From: Alitta virens
Taxonomy: Eukaryota; Annelida; Polychaeta; Phyllodocida; Nereididae
Length of the DNA stretch: 64,000 bases
Direction: 5' to 3'
NCBI GenBank assembly: GCA_932294295.1
Contig: OW028573.1
Coordinates: 58,505,829 to 58,569,828, forward strand
Positions 11,987-23,900 of this stretch are shown here, piece by piece. Position 1 is the stretch's first letter, and each line of letters starts with the position of its first letter. The notes under the pieces were generated by a model. It was not told where the DNA came from and made no database searches. It was given only the letters and a program-made list of their open reading frames with translations. The position numbers and the translations under genes were made by a program.

Positions 11987-14900
11987 ATGGGCACCAATCA
12001 AGATTCATTGACTGAGATGGACACTGATCCATACAACGAAGATGAGGTGAATAAAAATAGCTTTTGCAAGTCTTCAATTACTCTTTGATACTGCCTTAAA
12101 TCGGTAGGTACTGTCAATCTCTAAACACTACTTAGAATTGTGTCTCTTTCAGGCTGAATTGCGTTATCTGTTGTCCAAGCCAACCTGCTTTATTGTTCTT
12201 GGAAAGCCTGGGTCAGGTAAAAGTACTTTGGCCAGACAGCTTGCCCAGCAGTGGAAATGTGAAATCATAAATGGTAGGTCAATCACTGGTGGGATAAACA
12301 TCATGGATCTCTAATTTGTTTATTGTCAAACTCATACCTGAATTTGTATGATTATTTTTGTGCTGGTTTATAATTGATATTTGGGTAAATAACCATGTTA
12401 CTCTGATTTCATGAATCTTCCTTTACAGCCACAGATGTAATCCAGGCTGCTATTGAAATGCAGACCCCACTTGGCCTGAAAGCGCAAGAGATTCTGCTTA
12501 TGGGTGAAGCATTGACTGAATCAATGGTTTGCAAAATGATTGAGGAAAAGATAAACTCACCAGAAGTAGCTCATTACGGTACGAAAAATTCTTACAAAAA
12601 AAAAATTCCTGAAATGCATGAAATGTAGTCAAGTCACCATGACTCAATACCATGGTACCTTGCTGCTAGCTTTGCAAAACAAAAATAACATAGTTTTATT
12701 TACTGATTACTTTGTAGGTTATGTTCTTGATGGATTGCCATCATTATCAGAGGATTACATGAGTATCCGCGATCAATTAGATCTCATTAAGAATTGGAGA
12801 ATGCAGCCTGATTTCATCATCAATTTGAAGGTAAGTCACCCATGGATTTCTTAACTGCCTTTTTTGACACACTTAAAACATATATTCTCTGAACTGCCAT
12901 AAAAACTTTTGAATGCTTTCTCATCCAACCAGATCCCTGACAAAGATTTAGAGCGTCGCAGAACAGGAATGAGGGTTGATCCAATAACTGGGGAAATATT
13001 CATCAAAGATATGTATGACCCAGAAAAGCCAGCAGCAAAGGTACATATATGTGAATATAAATACCCAACAGCGTATACATGTGTGTAATTACTATTCAAA
13101 TAAAATTCAAGAAGATTTAACATTTTGGGACCACAGTGAAGTGGATTATTTTGTCATCATGGTAAAAAATGTTGTGTTCTTAATTATTGATTATCAAAAC
13201 AGCTTTTGGGAACTGCTTCTAACAGGTTTGCTGTATATCATCACACCACTGAACGTAGTCGAATGTACATTACCATATGATATCAGAAAATGAAACAGAA
13301 AAGACCATCGTTTTATAAGATTTCTAATCACCAACATAAAGACTAGGTGTGAAATACTGATTAAGTCACAAATTTTGGTAGCCAGGCATGGTGTGTTGTT
13401 TTTATTTTCACAGATTTTGAACTTTAAGATATGGTGTTCGCAATTATGGTGTGATTCACAGGTTGTTGTCATTTTTTCTGTCTCACTGTGGATATAGTAG
13501 TTTTAGTTTCAGTCTTGAATTTCATTGCAGTGCTACAGTATGAAGAAATGGTCAAATTATGGGCCATATAATACTTTAAAGGCCACATATAGTTCTCATA
13601 ATGGTTTACAAAAATTAATTAATTAATTATTCATTCACTTATAACTTGGTGCTGCTCTGCTCCTCTGATGGCCAAAAGGTCAATTCCCAGTTTGGCTAGT
13701 ACTATCAGCAGACAACTTAAAAAAAGTGGTAGCTTGTATGCAGTGTCATTGCTGACGTAGGTAGAAAACCTCTCATGGGGAGGATGCATTACATCTGCTT
13801 CAGTGGTCATACAGTACAAACTGACCAAGATTCGGACTTACATTGCTGGAACAAATAAATTGATTGATGATGTTTTACTTCTAGATTTTTGATTGATTGA
13901 TTGATTGGACTATATTTCCATGGTGTATGATTCATTCATCCATTCTTTCATTCATTCATTAATTCATTCATAAATCTGTATGTCCCAATGTCTCAATGCT
14001 ACTGGTCAGAAGCTTGGCTGATTCATGTTGCTGTTATATTTCTACACTGTATTAATGAGTTGTTTTCTCACCAGTCATCTGACGCTCATCAAGATGAAGA
14101 GGAGATGGAAGAAGAAGAGGAGGAAGAGGAATTGCCTGAAGAGGTTAAGATTTGACTTTTGACTCATTAAATTGTTCATTGAAATATCTGGCTTAATCCT
14201 GTCATTGTGATATGTATTAATTTTGATGGTTTTGATTTACAGGAGGTCATACCACAAGGCTTACCTCCTGACGTTGTGGCACGCCTGGTTCGTAGACCTG
14301 AAGACCTCGCAGTTCCTGTTGAAGAAAACATCCAGGAATTTAAATCAAACATGCTCAGAGAACTTGAGGTCAGTATTTGATTGATCTATTGTTGACTGAA
14401 TGCAAAAGAGAATGCATGAAATGAGCTGCAGTTATCAATACTTGTCTTCTCTTTTTCTTTCTTTTTTTTCAGGATTATGTCGCTGATCATGATCAACAAT
14501 ACCTAATAGAACTGGATGCGAACAAACCAACCCCTGTCATCTGCAAGGTACTGGGCAAAACAAAATGGGACATATCGCGATACTCAATTTCAGAATGGGT
14601 TTTATACAAATTTCAACTGAAATTCAGTGAAAAGATCAGTGACAAGAGTCTACTGATTTATTAAGAAGTTATCTTTCATCAACTGTAATGGTTCATCTTT
14701 ATTCAGGAACTCATGATGCGCCTCAACTGCTTTGTATTGCGACCAGCGGCTGTTCCTTTACGACTGTTGGATGGAGAAAATGAAGAGGACTTGCCTGAAG
14801 ATATAGACACAGATGAAATGATGAGGGCCTTGGCAGGAAAGAAGATGGTCGCCCCTCGTTATCGCTGGAAGAGGAGTCGATGGTTGCGGAACTGTCCTGT

Positions 14901-17900
14901 GTCTCTTACAGAGGGAAATATCACTGCTGGGAAACCTGAATATGCTGTCAGGTGAATTGAGGAGACTACAACTCATTAGACTTGCCAATTGTTTTTAATG
15001 TGATGTAGTACATATGAGGACTTAACACGACTAGGTTTAATTTGATCAAAGTGAAATACTCCAAATGAACACTCAATATAAATATTTTTAATACAGTCTT
15101 GATAATTTAACTCTTTTATAGCTTTCTGGACAAGATATATGCAATGGCAAATGCAGATGCCATGGAAAAATTTCTGAAAAATCCACGGAAATACCTGTTA
15201 CCGCCACAACCACGGCCACCTTGTAAAGTTTGTGTCACTGGTCCACCCTGCTCTGGAAAAACCACTGTCGCTGCTATGATAGCTGAAAAATATGGTGCTA
15301 AGGTGAGTAATATTAAATTATTCAGTAACGGAGGGCACTCTTAATAACATTATTTATAAAGGCACGAAAATGATGCTATCGCCGCTGTGCTAATGGTGAC
15401 AAATGTTACCCCATTAATGCTATTCTATGTTGTTGGAGATGAAATGTATATTTGCTTTCTCAGATATTGGACATGGATGAACTGATTAAGCCTGCACTTG
15501 AAGAGGAGAAACAAAGTAGAATTGACGCAGCTCGAAAAAGTGCCCTGCCTGATGCCATCCGTGCAGTTAAATTGAAAATACACGAGGAACAACAGGCTGA
15601 ACAGCAAGCACTGGCTGCAATGACTGGTGAGCATATATGCATATATGCCTTGTTCACATATCGAAGATAACCGTTTTGCATGCCGCTGTAGATGTGTGAC
15701 ATTAAGATTTATTTTGAGAGTGGTTTATTCAGTGAAGGTGTGTAGTTTTTATATTATGTCATGTTTTCACCAGAAACAGACTCAGAAGATACTGCAAGAG
15801 AAACTGAGGATGCCCCTGTGGATGAGAGTAAAACAGTAGAAACAAAAACGGAGGACACAAAAACTCAAGATGCAAATGCGGATGAAGTGAAAACGGCAGA
15901 ATCTGTGACGGATGACACTAAAACAGCTGAGACAAAGACCGAGGGTGGTGAGACAAGAACTGATGACCAAACTGAAGCAGACTCAACAATTATGGCCACC
16001 ACTGATGGGACCAGAACTGAGCCTATTGATGGTAACTCTTTGGTTGCTTATCAGCATATGTGTGATTCAAATATTGAAGCAATTGTCATGAAATATGCAT
16101 TGTGAGAGATATTTATATTCAATTTAAAATTTTTCTTGAAATATTCTACAGGTCCTCCTGAAACCTCAGCACCAGAGCCAGGTGAACCAACAGAAATAAG
16201 CTCAGTCACAACCAGGTCTGACGCACCTCCTCTGGAAGTGACTGAGGATCATCCAGAAGTAAAGGCTATTGCAGATGCAGCTGCTAAACAGGTGTGCCTT
16301 TAATATCATTATATTATGAGTGGTTAAACTTTAGATCATACTATTTTATGCTGGAATAATCTGTTCTTAATATGTTATCTTAGGCTGAGAATGAAACGAT
16401 AGAGTTGCGTCCTGAGGTGTGGCTCGATGTCATGGAGAAAGCAGTGGAGCGAATGGAGCTGGAGAATCAATTTCATGATCCCAATGGTCCTACGTAAGTA
16501 TTATGAACAATGTTTTACAAAGTTCAGAGAGTTGAATCTCTTTTGCTACCTAAATTATTCTTGTTTTATCACAACTTGAAGTGTTACATATACAGTTAGC
16601 TAATGTATTTATACAGTTAGCTAATGTATTTCCATTTATCGTTTCAATCCCTACAGAAATGGCGGCTGGATCCTCGACAACTTCCCTCAAACGCGTGAGC
16701 AATGGAGTCTGATGATTGAAAGAGGAGTCGTTCTTCCTGATAGTGTGATTAGTTTGCAAGATGACAGTCCGAATGGAGAATTTCTGCTCAAAAGATGGTA
16801 TCAGGTGAACAAGGAAGAGGTTGATGCAAAGGTGCAGGCCAGAAGAGATGCAGAAGAAGCTGAAAGAAGAAGAAGGGAGGAGGAAGAGAGGTAGGCTTGC
16901 ATTATTAACTTCAGGGACATTGCCTAATCTAGAATTATGTTTTAATAATTTCACTCATGGTACTTGTGCCCATTTTATTGTATCATTTCTATTGGGCAAG
17001 GTGTGGTAATGCATGTATACATACTGGATGGTAAGTAGTCCAGTATAGTTTTATTGGATGAACAAAAGCTAGAAAAGTTTTTCTTCTTCCAATAATACCT
17101 GCAAATATTGAATGTTAGCTTTTCTGAATTAAATAAACTCTACATTGGAAGACTTTCTATCCACCATTTGTTATTTTCTTCACTCGGATTCAATATACAC
17201 CGGTAGCTTTTTTTCTGTCCAATATAACTTTTTCTGCCCTGTGTAATTCATTATAATGAAATATTTGACTGTACCATGGTATGAATGAAGAGATTTGATT
17301 GGACCACAACATTTCAGTGGAGAATATAAGTTTGTATGTCCTTACATCATTGTCTTTAATTTTGCTTTTTCCATGTTCAGGCTTGCTCAAGAAGCTGCTA
17401 GATTGGCTGCAGAAGAGGAAGCTCGACGAAAGGCTGAAGAAGAAAGATTAAAGAAACTGGAGGAAGAAGGTGAAAAACCAGAGGGTGAAACTGTTGGTAT
17501 GTGAATTTTAAATGACATTATGACTGTTTGAAGTAAATGCATTTCTGTTGATGGTGTTTATAAACATCTGATCCATCTGTTACATGCTTGCAGAGGCTAC
17601 TGAACAAGAACCAATGGTTTTTGCTGGTGAACCGGGGTCTTTACCAGAAGCTGTAGGTGAGTTAGCACAATGTATGAAATTATTTGAGTTTCGTCAAACA
17701 GCATTTGTCAACGAAATAACGGAGAGCTATAGACTTAAATCTGTGCAACACAGCTATTATAGTGATTGGCTATGGTAGCAGGCCAACGTCTCTTATACTC
17801 GCCATGCATAATCTTGTATCTTTTTAATTTACAAAAGAGCCATCAACTGAACAAGGAGACGCTGCTGAGCAAGAAACAGCAGAGCAAGGCGAGACACAAG

Positions 17901-20900
17901 AAGAGAAGGAGGAAGACCCTGAAGAGGAAAAACAAGAAGAACCAGAAGGTATGGTTTTGAGTTATGGGTCATTTTGAAAGCCTTTTCATTTTGTTTGGAC
18001 AGAGGTTTGTGGTGTCGAGTCAGCAAGTACATTTCAGATTCCTTGTATTTGTTTTTACCTAGGGTCTGTCACAAGCGAAACTACAGCAACACAAGGTCAA
18101 CAGACTGAAGCAGACAAAGAACCAGAAATTGAACAGGTTTGTAGCTAAAAATTGCAAGTATTGATACAGCTATTAATAAAGATGCTTTATTTTTGGTGCA
18201 AAAAAAAAAAAACTTTACAATTCACTGTTGTTCTGTCTTGACTGGTGGAGAAATTTAACAGTGGAATTTAATAACAGTATGTTGAATTTAAATGTTGTAT
18301 AGGATCCATTACCACCAGACGGACCTGAGACAGAAGAGATCAAGAGTCAAAGGAAGATGTTCAACAATGAATGGCCAAATGCAGCGGCACTTCTGTCAGG
18401 CAGCACTTCAATTGATCCTGTTTCTGTGGAAATATTAGACAAAGCAGAGGACGGAAATATGACACCCAGGCCATTGGACTCAATCTTGGAAGAAACTGTC
18501 ATTGTTATGGAGAGTGAGTGTGGGAGCAAGATTTTACTGTGATATAACACAAAAATCATCAAGATACATCTAAATATTCAAATTCCAAATTAAGACCACA
18601 CAGTGTTCATTAAAACTAGCTTGATTTTAAAACCAATTTGCTGGATGCCAAAATTGTGATTACAAAGTAGAAAAGTTCCAGACCACCCCTAACATTACCA
18701 ACACCGCTTCACTGATTATCGAGAGTAGTCTTAATAATGAGGAAGCATGGTAGTAACTGTTGTAAGTCAAATATGTTCATTTATCTTATTGTAACCATGA
18801 TTTTACCTTAATCAGAAAATCTGCAGTACCAAGGATGGGAAGTGACAGCAATTGACCTGGATGAGGAGGTAGAGGACAATGATGCTGAGGCCGAAATGCT
18901 GGCTGCGGAGGCTGCTGTGGAGGAAGAGGAGGGAGATGAGGAAGCTGTGGAGGAGGAGGTGATGCTATGTTACAATTTGAAATGCGTGTGCTCTGCATGT
19001 TGGCAATGTGAAATTAAATTCAATGAACAAATTTTGTCTGCAGGAAGAAGATGCTAATCGCGGCATTAAGAAGCATCTCGGAGACACAAATTACTTCTGC
19101 CCTGTGATGTTGCAAGAAAAGAATGTGCTGTGGCCTGGTGATCCAGAGAAGGCTGTCAAATATCGGGAAAAGACTTATTACATGTCGTCGGTGGAGGCTC
19201 GTGAACAGTTCCTTGCCACTCCTGAAAAGTATTTGCCCAAGGACAAGCCACTGCAGGTAAGATTACCCAACGTTTGAGGTACTGATAATCAGTGTTGTGA
19301 TAGTTACTCGGCTTTAGTAACTAGTTACTTATTACATATTAATTCGAAGAAAAGTAATCTAGTTACACTACCTATTACCTCTGCATTGGTGGTAACTTAG
19401 TTATATTATTAGTTATATTACTTTAGTTACTAGGAGTTATAAACAGAGAATTTGCACAAAAAAGACCCACCCTATGGGTTAACAATATCAGATAAGATTT
19501 TATTTCAAGTCGGTGGTGATAAAATAATTAAATAATTGTGCATCATCACCTCTGTCACTGGCAGATTGATTTGATTTAATTCTGGAAAAAAAACCCCCCC
19601 CCCCCTTCATTTTCACATATTTTCAACAAAAATCAAAACAGATATAGGTCATGTTAGTAGTCATTCTAAAGTTCTCCCTCAGCATTATTAATGTCTTACC
19701 ATTGTAAAGGCAAGGGATATTAAATATTTATAAGATGAAGGAAAAATTGCTTTAAAAAAAAAGATACAATCTTGCTGCAATGTGACAAATTTATGTTTAA
19801 ATTGAAAACTTTTGCTACAGTGGCCTCTTACTGATACAAAGTAACTCAATTGTAACTATTTGACAAACAAAAAAAGGAATGGTATGATTACTCTACAATT
19901 CCTATTAATGCATTATATTACATAGTTACCATAAAAAGTAATAATATTACATAATGCAGTATGTTACTAATTCTTTACTGGTAACACTGCTGATTATCAA
20001 CCCATAGCATTTTCTAAAGTTTTCACTGGCTGAAAAGGTGACTTAAAAACATGTTGTCCATTGACTCAAGCTCCTCGTTTCAGTCCCCACCAGTGCGGTT
20101 ATTACTCTTGGGGCCAACAGGATCAGGGAAGACACTACACGGAAGAGACCTGGCCAAGAAATTGGGTTTGTTCCACATTCAGTTCCATGAACGACTCCAG
20201 GAACTAATCTTGGCAAAAACTAAGAGGAAAGTTGGGCCAGACTTCAATGAAGAACATGAGGAGGACATGAAAGTGGAAGCGTAAGTTGTGGTAAAATATT
20301 ATATTAGCAAAACTGATAGTTGTGTAATCTGATTATAACGCCTGCATCTTTAAACAGGGAAGACCTCAGTGAATTAGAGGCAGAAATTGCTGCAGCTGTT
20401 GCGGCAATCACAGATCCCCAAGGAAACCCTGTTCCGGTTGATAGTAACAAAGAGACAAAGCCGGAAGAAAAGAGTGAAGAGAAACTAGATGTATGTATAA
20501 ATAAAACTGTGACTGCAATGGAATTATTAGTATTGTGCCATGTACATGATTGTAAAAGAAATTATTTGGATAATTTCAGAATGAGGAAGAAGAGGTTAAA
20601 TACACAGAAGATGAGGAAGCAATAAAGAATTATTTGGAAAATGATGAAGCTCTTCCGACAGAACTTCTTGACAAGATTGTTGATGACTGGTGGAACAAGG
20701 AACCATTCAAGTATGTCCTGACGGTTATAAAACTCTATGAATCTCAAAGGGAAGACCTTTATAGCCCATTGTTTGTAATCCACTATTTCCAACTACATGT
20801 ATTGAGTATTGGCAAATGTATGTTTTGTATTCAGGTCCACTGGATTTGTACTGGAGGGTTTTCCTCGCACTGCTGAGGAAGCTGAACTCATGGTGGCCCA

Positions 20901-23900
20901 AGGTCTGTATCCTGATGCGGCCGTACTTCTGGTTGTGGAGGACACTGATGTGGTCGGACGTCTCTTGCCCCAAAGAATGGATGTGTGGCATGCAAGAAGG
21001 GCAAAGGTTAATTTTTGCAAAGATAAAAGATCCAAATGAAGCATGATTTTCTCGTGATAAGATACCGACTAACTCCTCTGTGGATCGTTATAGTTCAATT
21101 CATGAGAGAAGGTCGTCATATTTGAAGTATTTAACAAATTTCACCCGGTATTTTGTGTGTGTATGGAGCGATGCAGGCAGCATCTATATAATGTTAATTG
21201 TTTGACATCCTCTTGTAAATTTAAATGTGTCCTTTTTAAAGGTGTTGGCCAAGAAAGAACGCCGAAAGCAGCTGAAACAGCAAAAGGTAGATGCAGAGAA
21301 GACAAAACGAAGAGCTGAATTGGTGAAAGAGCAAGAAGAGAAAAGAGCAGAGAGAAGAGCAGCCAAGGAGCAAGAGGCAAAAGACAATGGAAGTGAGATG
21401 GGGGATGAGGAGGCTGAGGAGGAAGAGGAAGAAGAGGAGGAGGAGGACATTGAGGCCATCCTAGCTGAAGAATTTGATGTGAGATCTTTTGTATAGCTTA
21501 AGTTACCCAGCACATTTATTGTGTGTTAAATTAGATGAATGTAAAAGAAGGATCCCTATTGAGTAATTATGCTGAAGCTAGTCATTAATCAGTTATAAGA
21601 AACTATTTGATGGTCATCATACTAAATGATGCTCTTGAGCTTTAAACATTGATGGGTAATTTTTCTGCTTTTAATTTGACACAGTAAACTGATTCAATGT
21701 CCAAAACAATTCTAACATAAAATATTTTCTTTTAAAACTAACTGTGTCAGCTGAAGAATACAAAGAATTTGAATTTGAAATAAGAAACATGATTAGCGGC
21801 AAAATAAAATGGCCTCTCGTTTTATTTGTGTAGGTAGAAGAAGAAGAGGAGGAAGAAGAATTAGAACATGAAGATGATGCTGTGGACAGAATAAAGAACC
21901 GACTGGCTGAGATATATGACAATGATATCAACCGGCTTGCTGCTATACAGGTGAACAAGAGATTATAATAAGATGTTTTGTGACCATATAAATATAGGTG
22001 TCATTGGTGCAAACTGGTAGGCCTGTAAGTGTGGACATGCAACTGTGGTACATGTAATGTCAAAAAGGTTTGTAATAACCTTTTGTTTTGGTTTTTTCTT
22101 TCCCCACAGGAAAAATTTGAAGATTCTTTTATCCCAAGATTAGAAGTTGCAGCAGGAAACAAGCCTCACATAGTGAGATATTTGATCAGCAAGAAGCTTC
22201 GTAAAACTGTTCAGTACAGGCATAGCCTGTTTGAAAGGGTCTATCCTATCAGTGAGAGACTGGCCAGGGATATGCTGCAGACTGGATACAAACAACCGAG
22301 TCGATTTGGACGGTGGTGTCCTGTCAAGGTTGGTAGTAATAGCTCTCATCTGGATTGTTTGTTACAAATATTATTGGTCTATAAAATATAATAGGACAAA
22401 AGAATTTAATCGTGGCGATTTTAATTTTTTTTTTCACAGTTAATGGAAGGTGATTGCATGCAACCAATGCAAGGCCACGAATACCCAACATTTCCTGCCA
22501 TCTATCGTCAACACATCTATTTTCTTTCGTCTCCATCTGCAAGAGAGCAGTTCCAACAAGAACCTATGAACTACCTCTTGCAGCCATCTCCAAAACCTGT
22601 TGTCCCGATGAAAATGGCTATTGTTGGTCCTCCAAAGGCTGGCAAAACTTTGTGTAAGTGTGTCAATGAAAATTGTTTTGTGACAGTGTACAACATATGT
22701 AGTTTTAAATTCATGTCAGTGTTTAGAGAGTTGTACCATTACTTAATTTTAATAAGATTGTCAACGTCATATCTTTTCAGTGGCTAAGAGATTCGCCAAG
22801 GAATATGGTATGGTCCGTCTGTCTCTGGGTGAAGCATTGCGGAATTTGATGGAATTCCAACCGAAGTCAGATTTAGCACAAAATATAAAAAGCCAGCTGT
22901 TCAAAGGTCAGCCTGTGCCTGAAGAGTTTGTTGTCCAGGCCCTGGCCGTAGCTCTCATGGACATGCAATGTCAGACTAGAGGGTATGCAAAGGACTGCGT
23001 TGTAAATCTATATTTTGACGTAAATATCTCTATTTCAAGTCTTATTCTGTTCTTTTAAATTGCAGGTACATTTTAGATGGATGTCCAACATCACGCAAGC
23101 AAGCAGAATTAATGCGAGACCTCAACATCATTCCAGTTCGAGTTGTTGAATTGCAACTAGACAGCAAAGAAATTGTCACAAGGGCAACAGTGGACAGATA
23201 TGGACCCGACAGGCAAGTGCCTTCCTATACTGCTGTAAAAATGTGCCAGTTAATAACCAACTGGTTGAATCTTATTAAAAAGCATGTAATTATATTCATG
23301 TTCAACCTCAAGATTTTATTCACAGAACACAACCAGTCCATGACAGCCATGAAATCCTTGCTGCCCAACTGGCTCGTTACAACCAAGATATTTCAAGCAT
23401 TCGTGACTTTTACACAGAAGAGCATGACAACTGGACTCCGCTGAACAGTCAACGTTCCAAGTGGTGGGATTGGATAAAGTGCACCAATATTGGCAAAGAG
23501 ACTGTGGTCACTATTCAAACATACTTGCAGAGAATAGCTGAAGGTAATGGAATACACTGCATTTCTCTCTCAACTCAGTAAATGAATCCTTTTTTTTTTT
23601 AAAGAGAAAATACGTTTGAAATTTTTAACAATTTCAGGGAAGGCAGCTGGCATCTCAGGCATGTGCATCACGCCAAAACAATTTGAACAACGTTTAGGTG
23701 ACTTTGGTAAATACTGCCCTGTGAACCTTGCAACCAAGGGAGAATTTGTAGATTGCTCTGTGACAAAATCTCTGAAATATGGTGCTGAATTCCAAGGTAT
23801 GTGATCATATGGTCATCAGAAAATTTTAAGTGATAAAAAAAGATCACATTTTCTATGCGTTTACGTGACACTAATATACATGATGAAAAAAAGTGCCGAC

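Noticed and set aside
16550..16954. 134-codon antisense frame in AK9
   Set aside because: Overlaps exon 15 and its introns in reverse; it is a shadow of the charged coding region.
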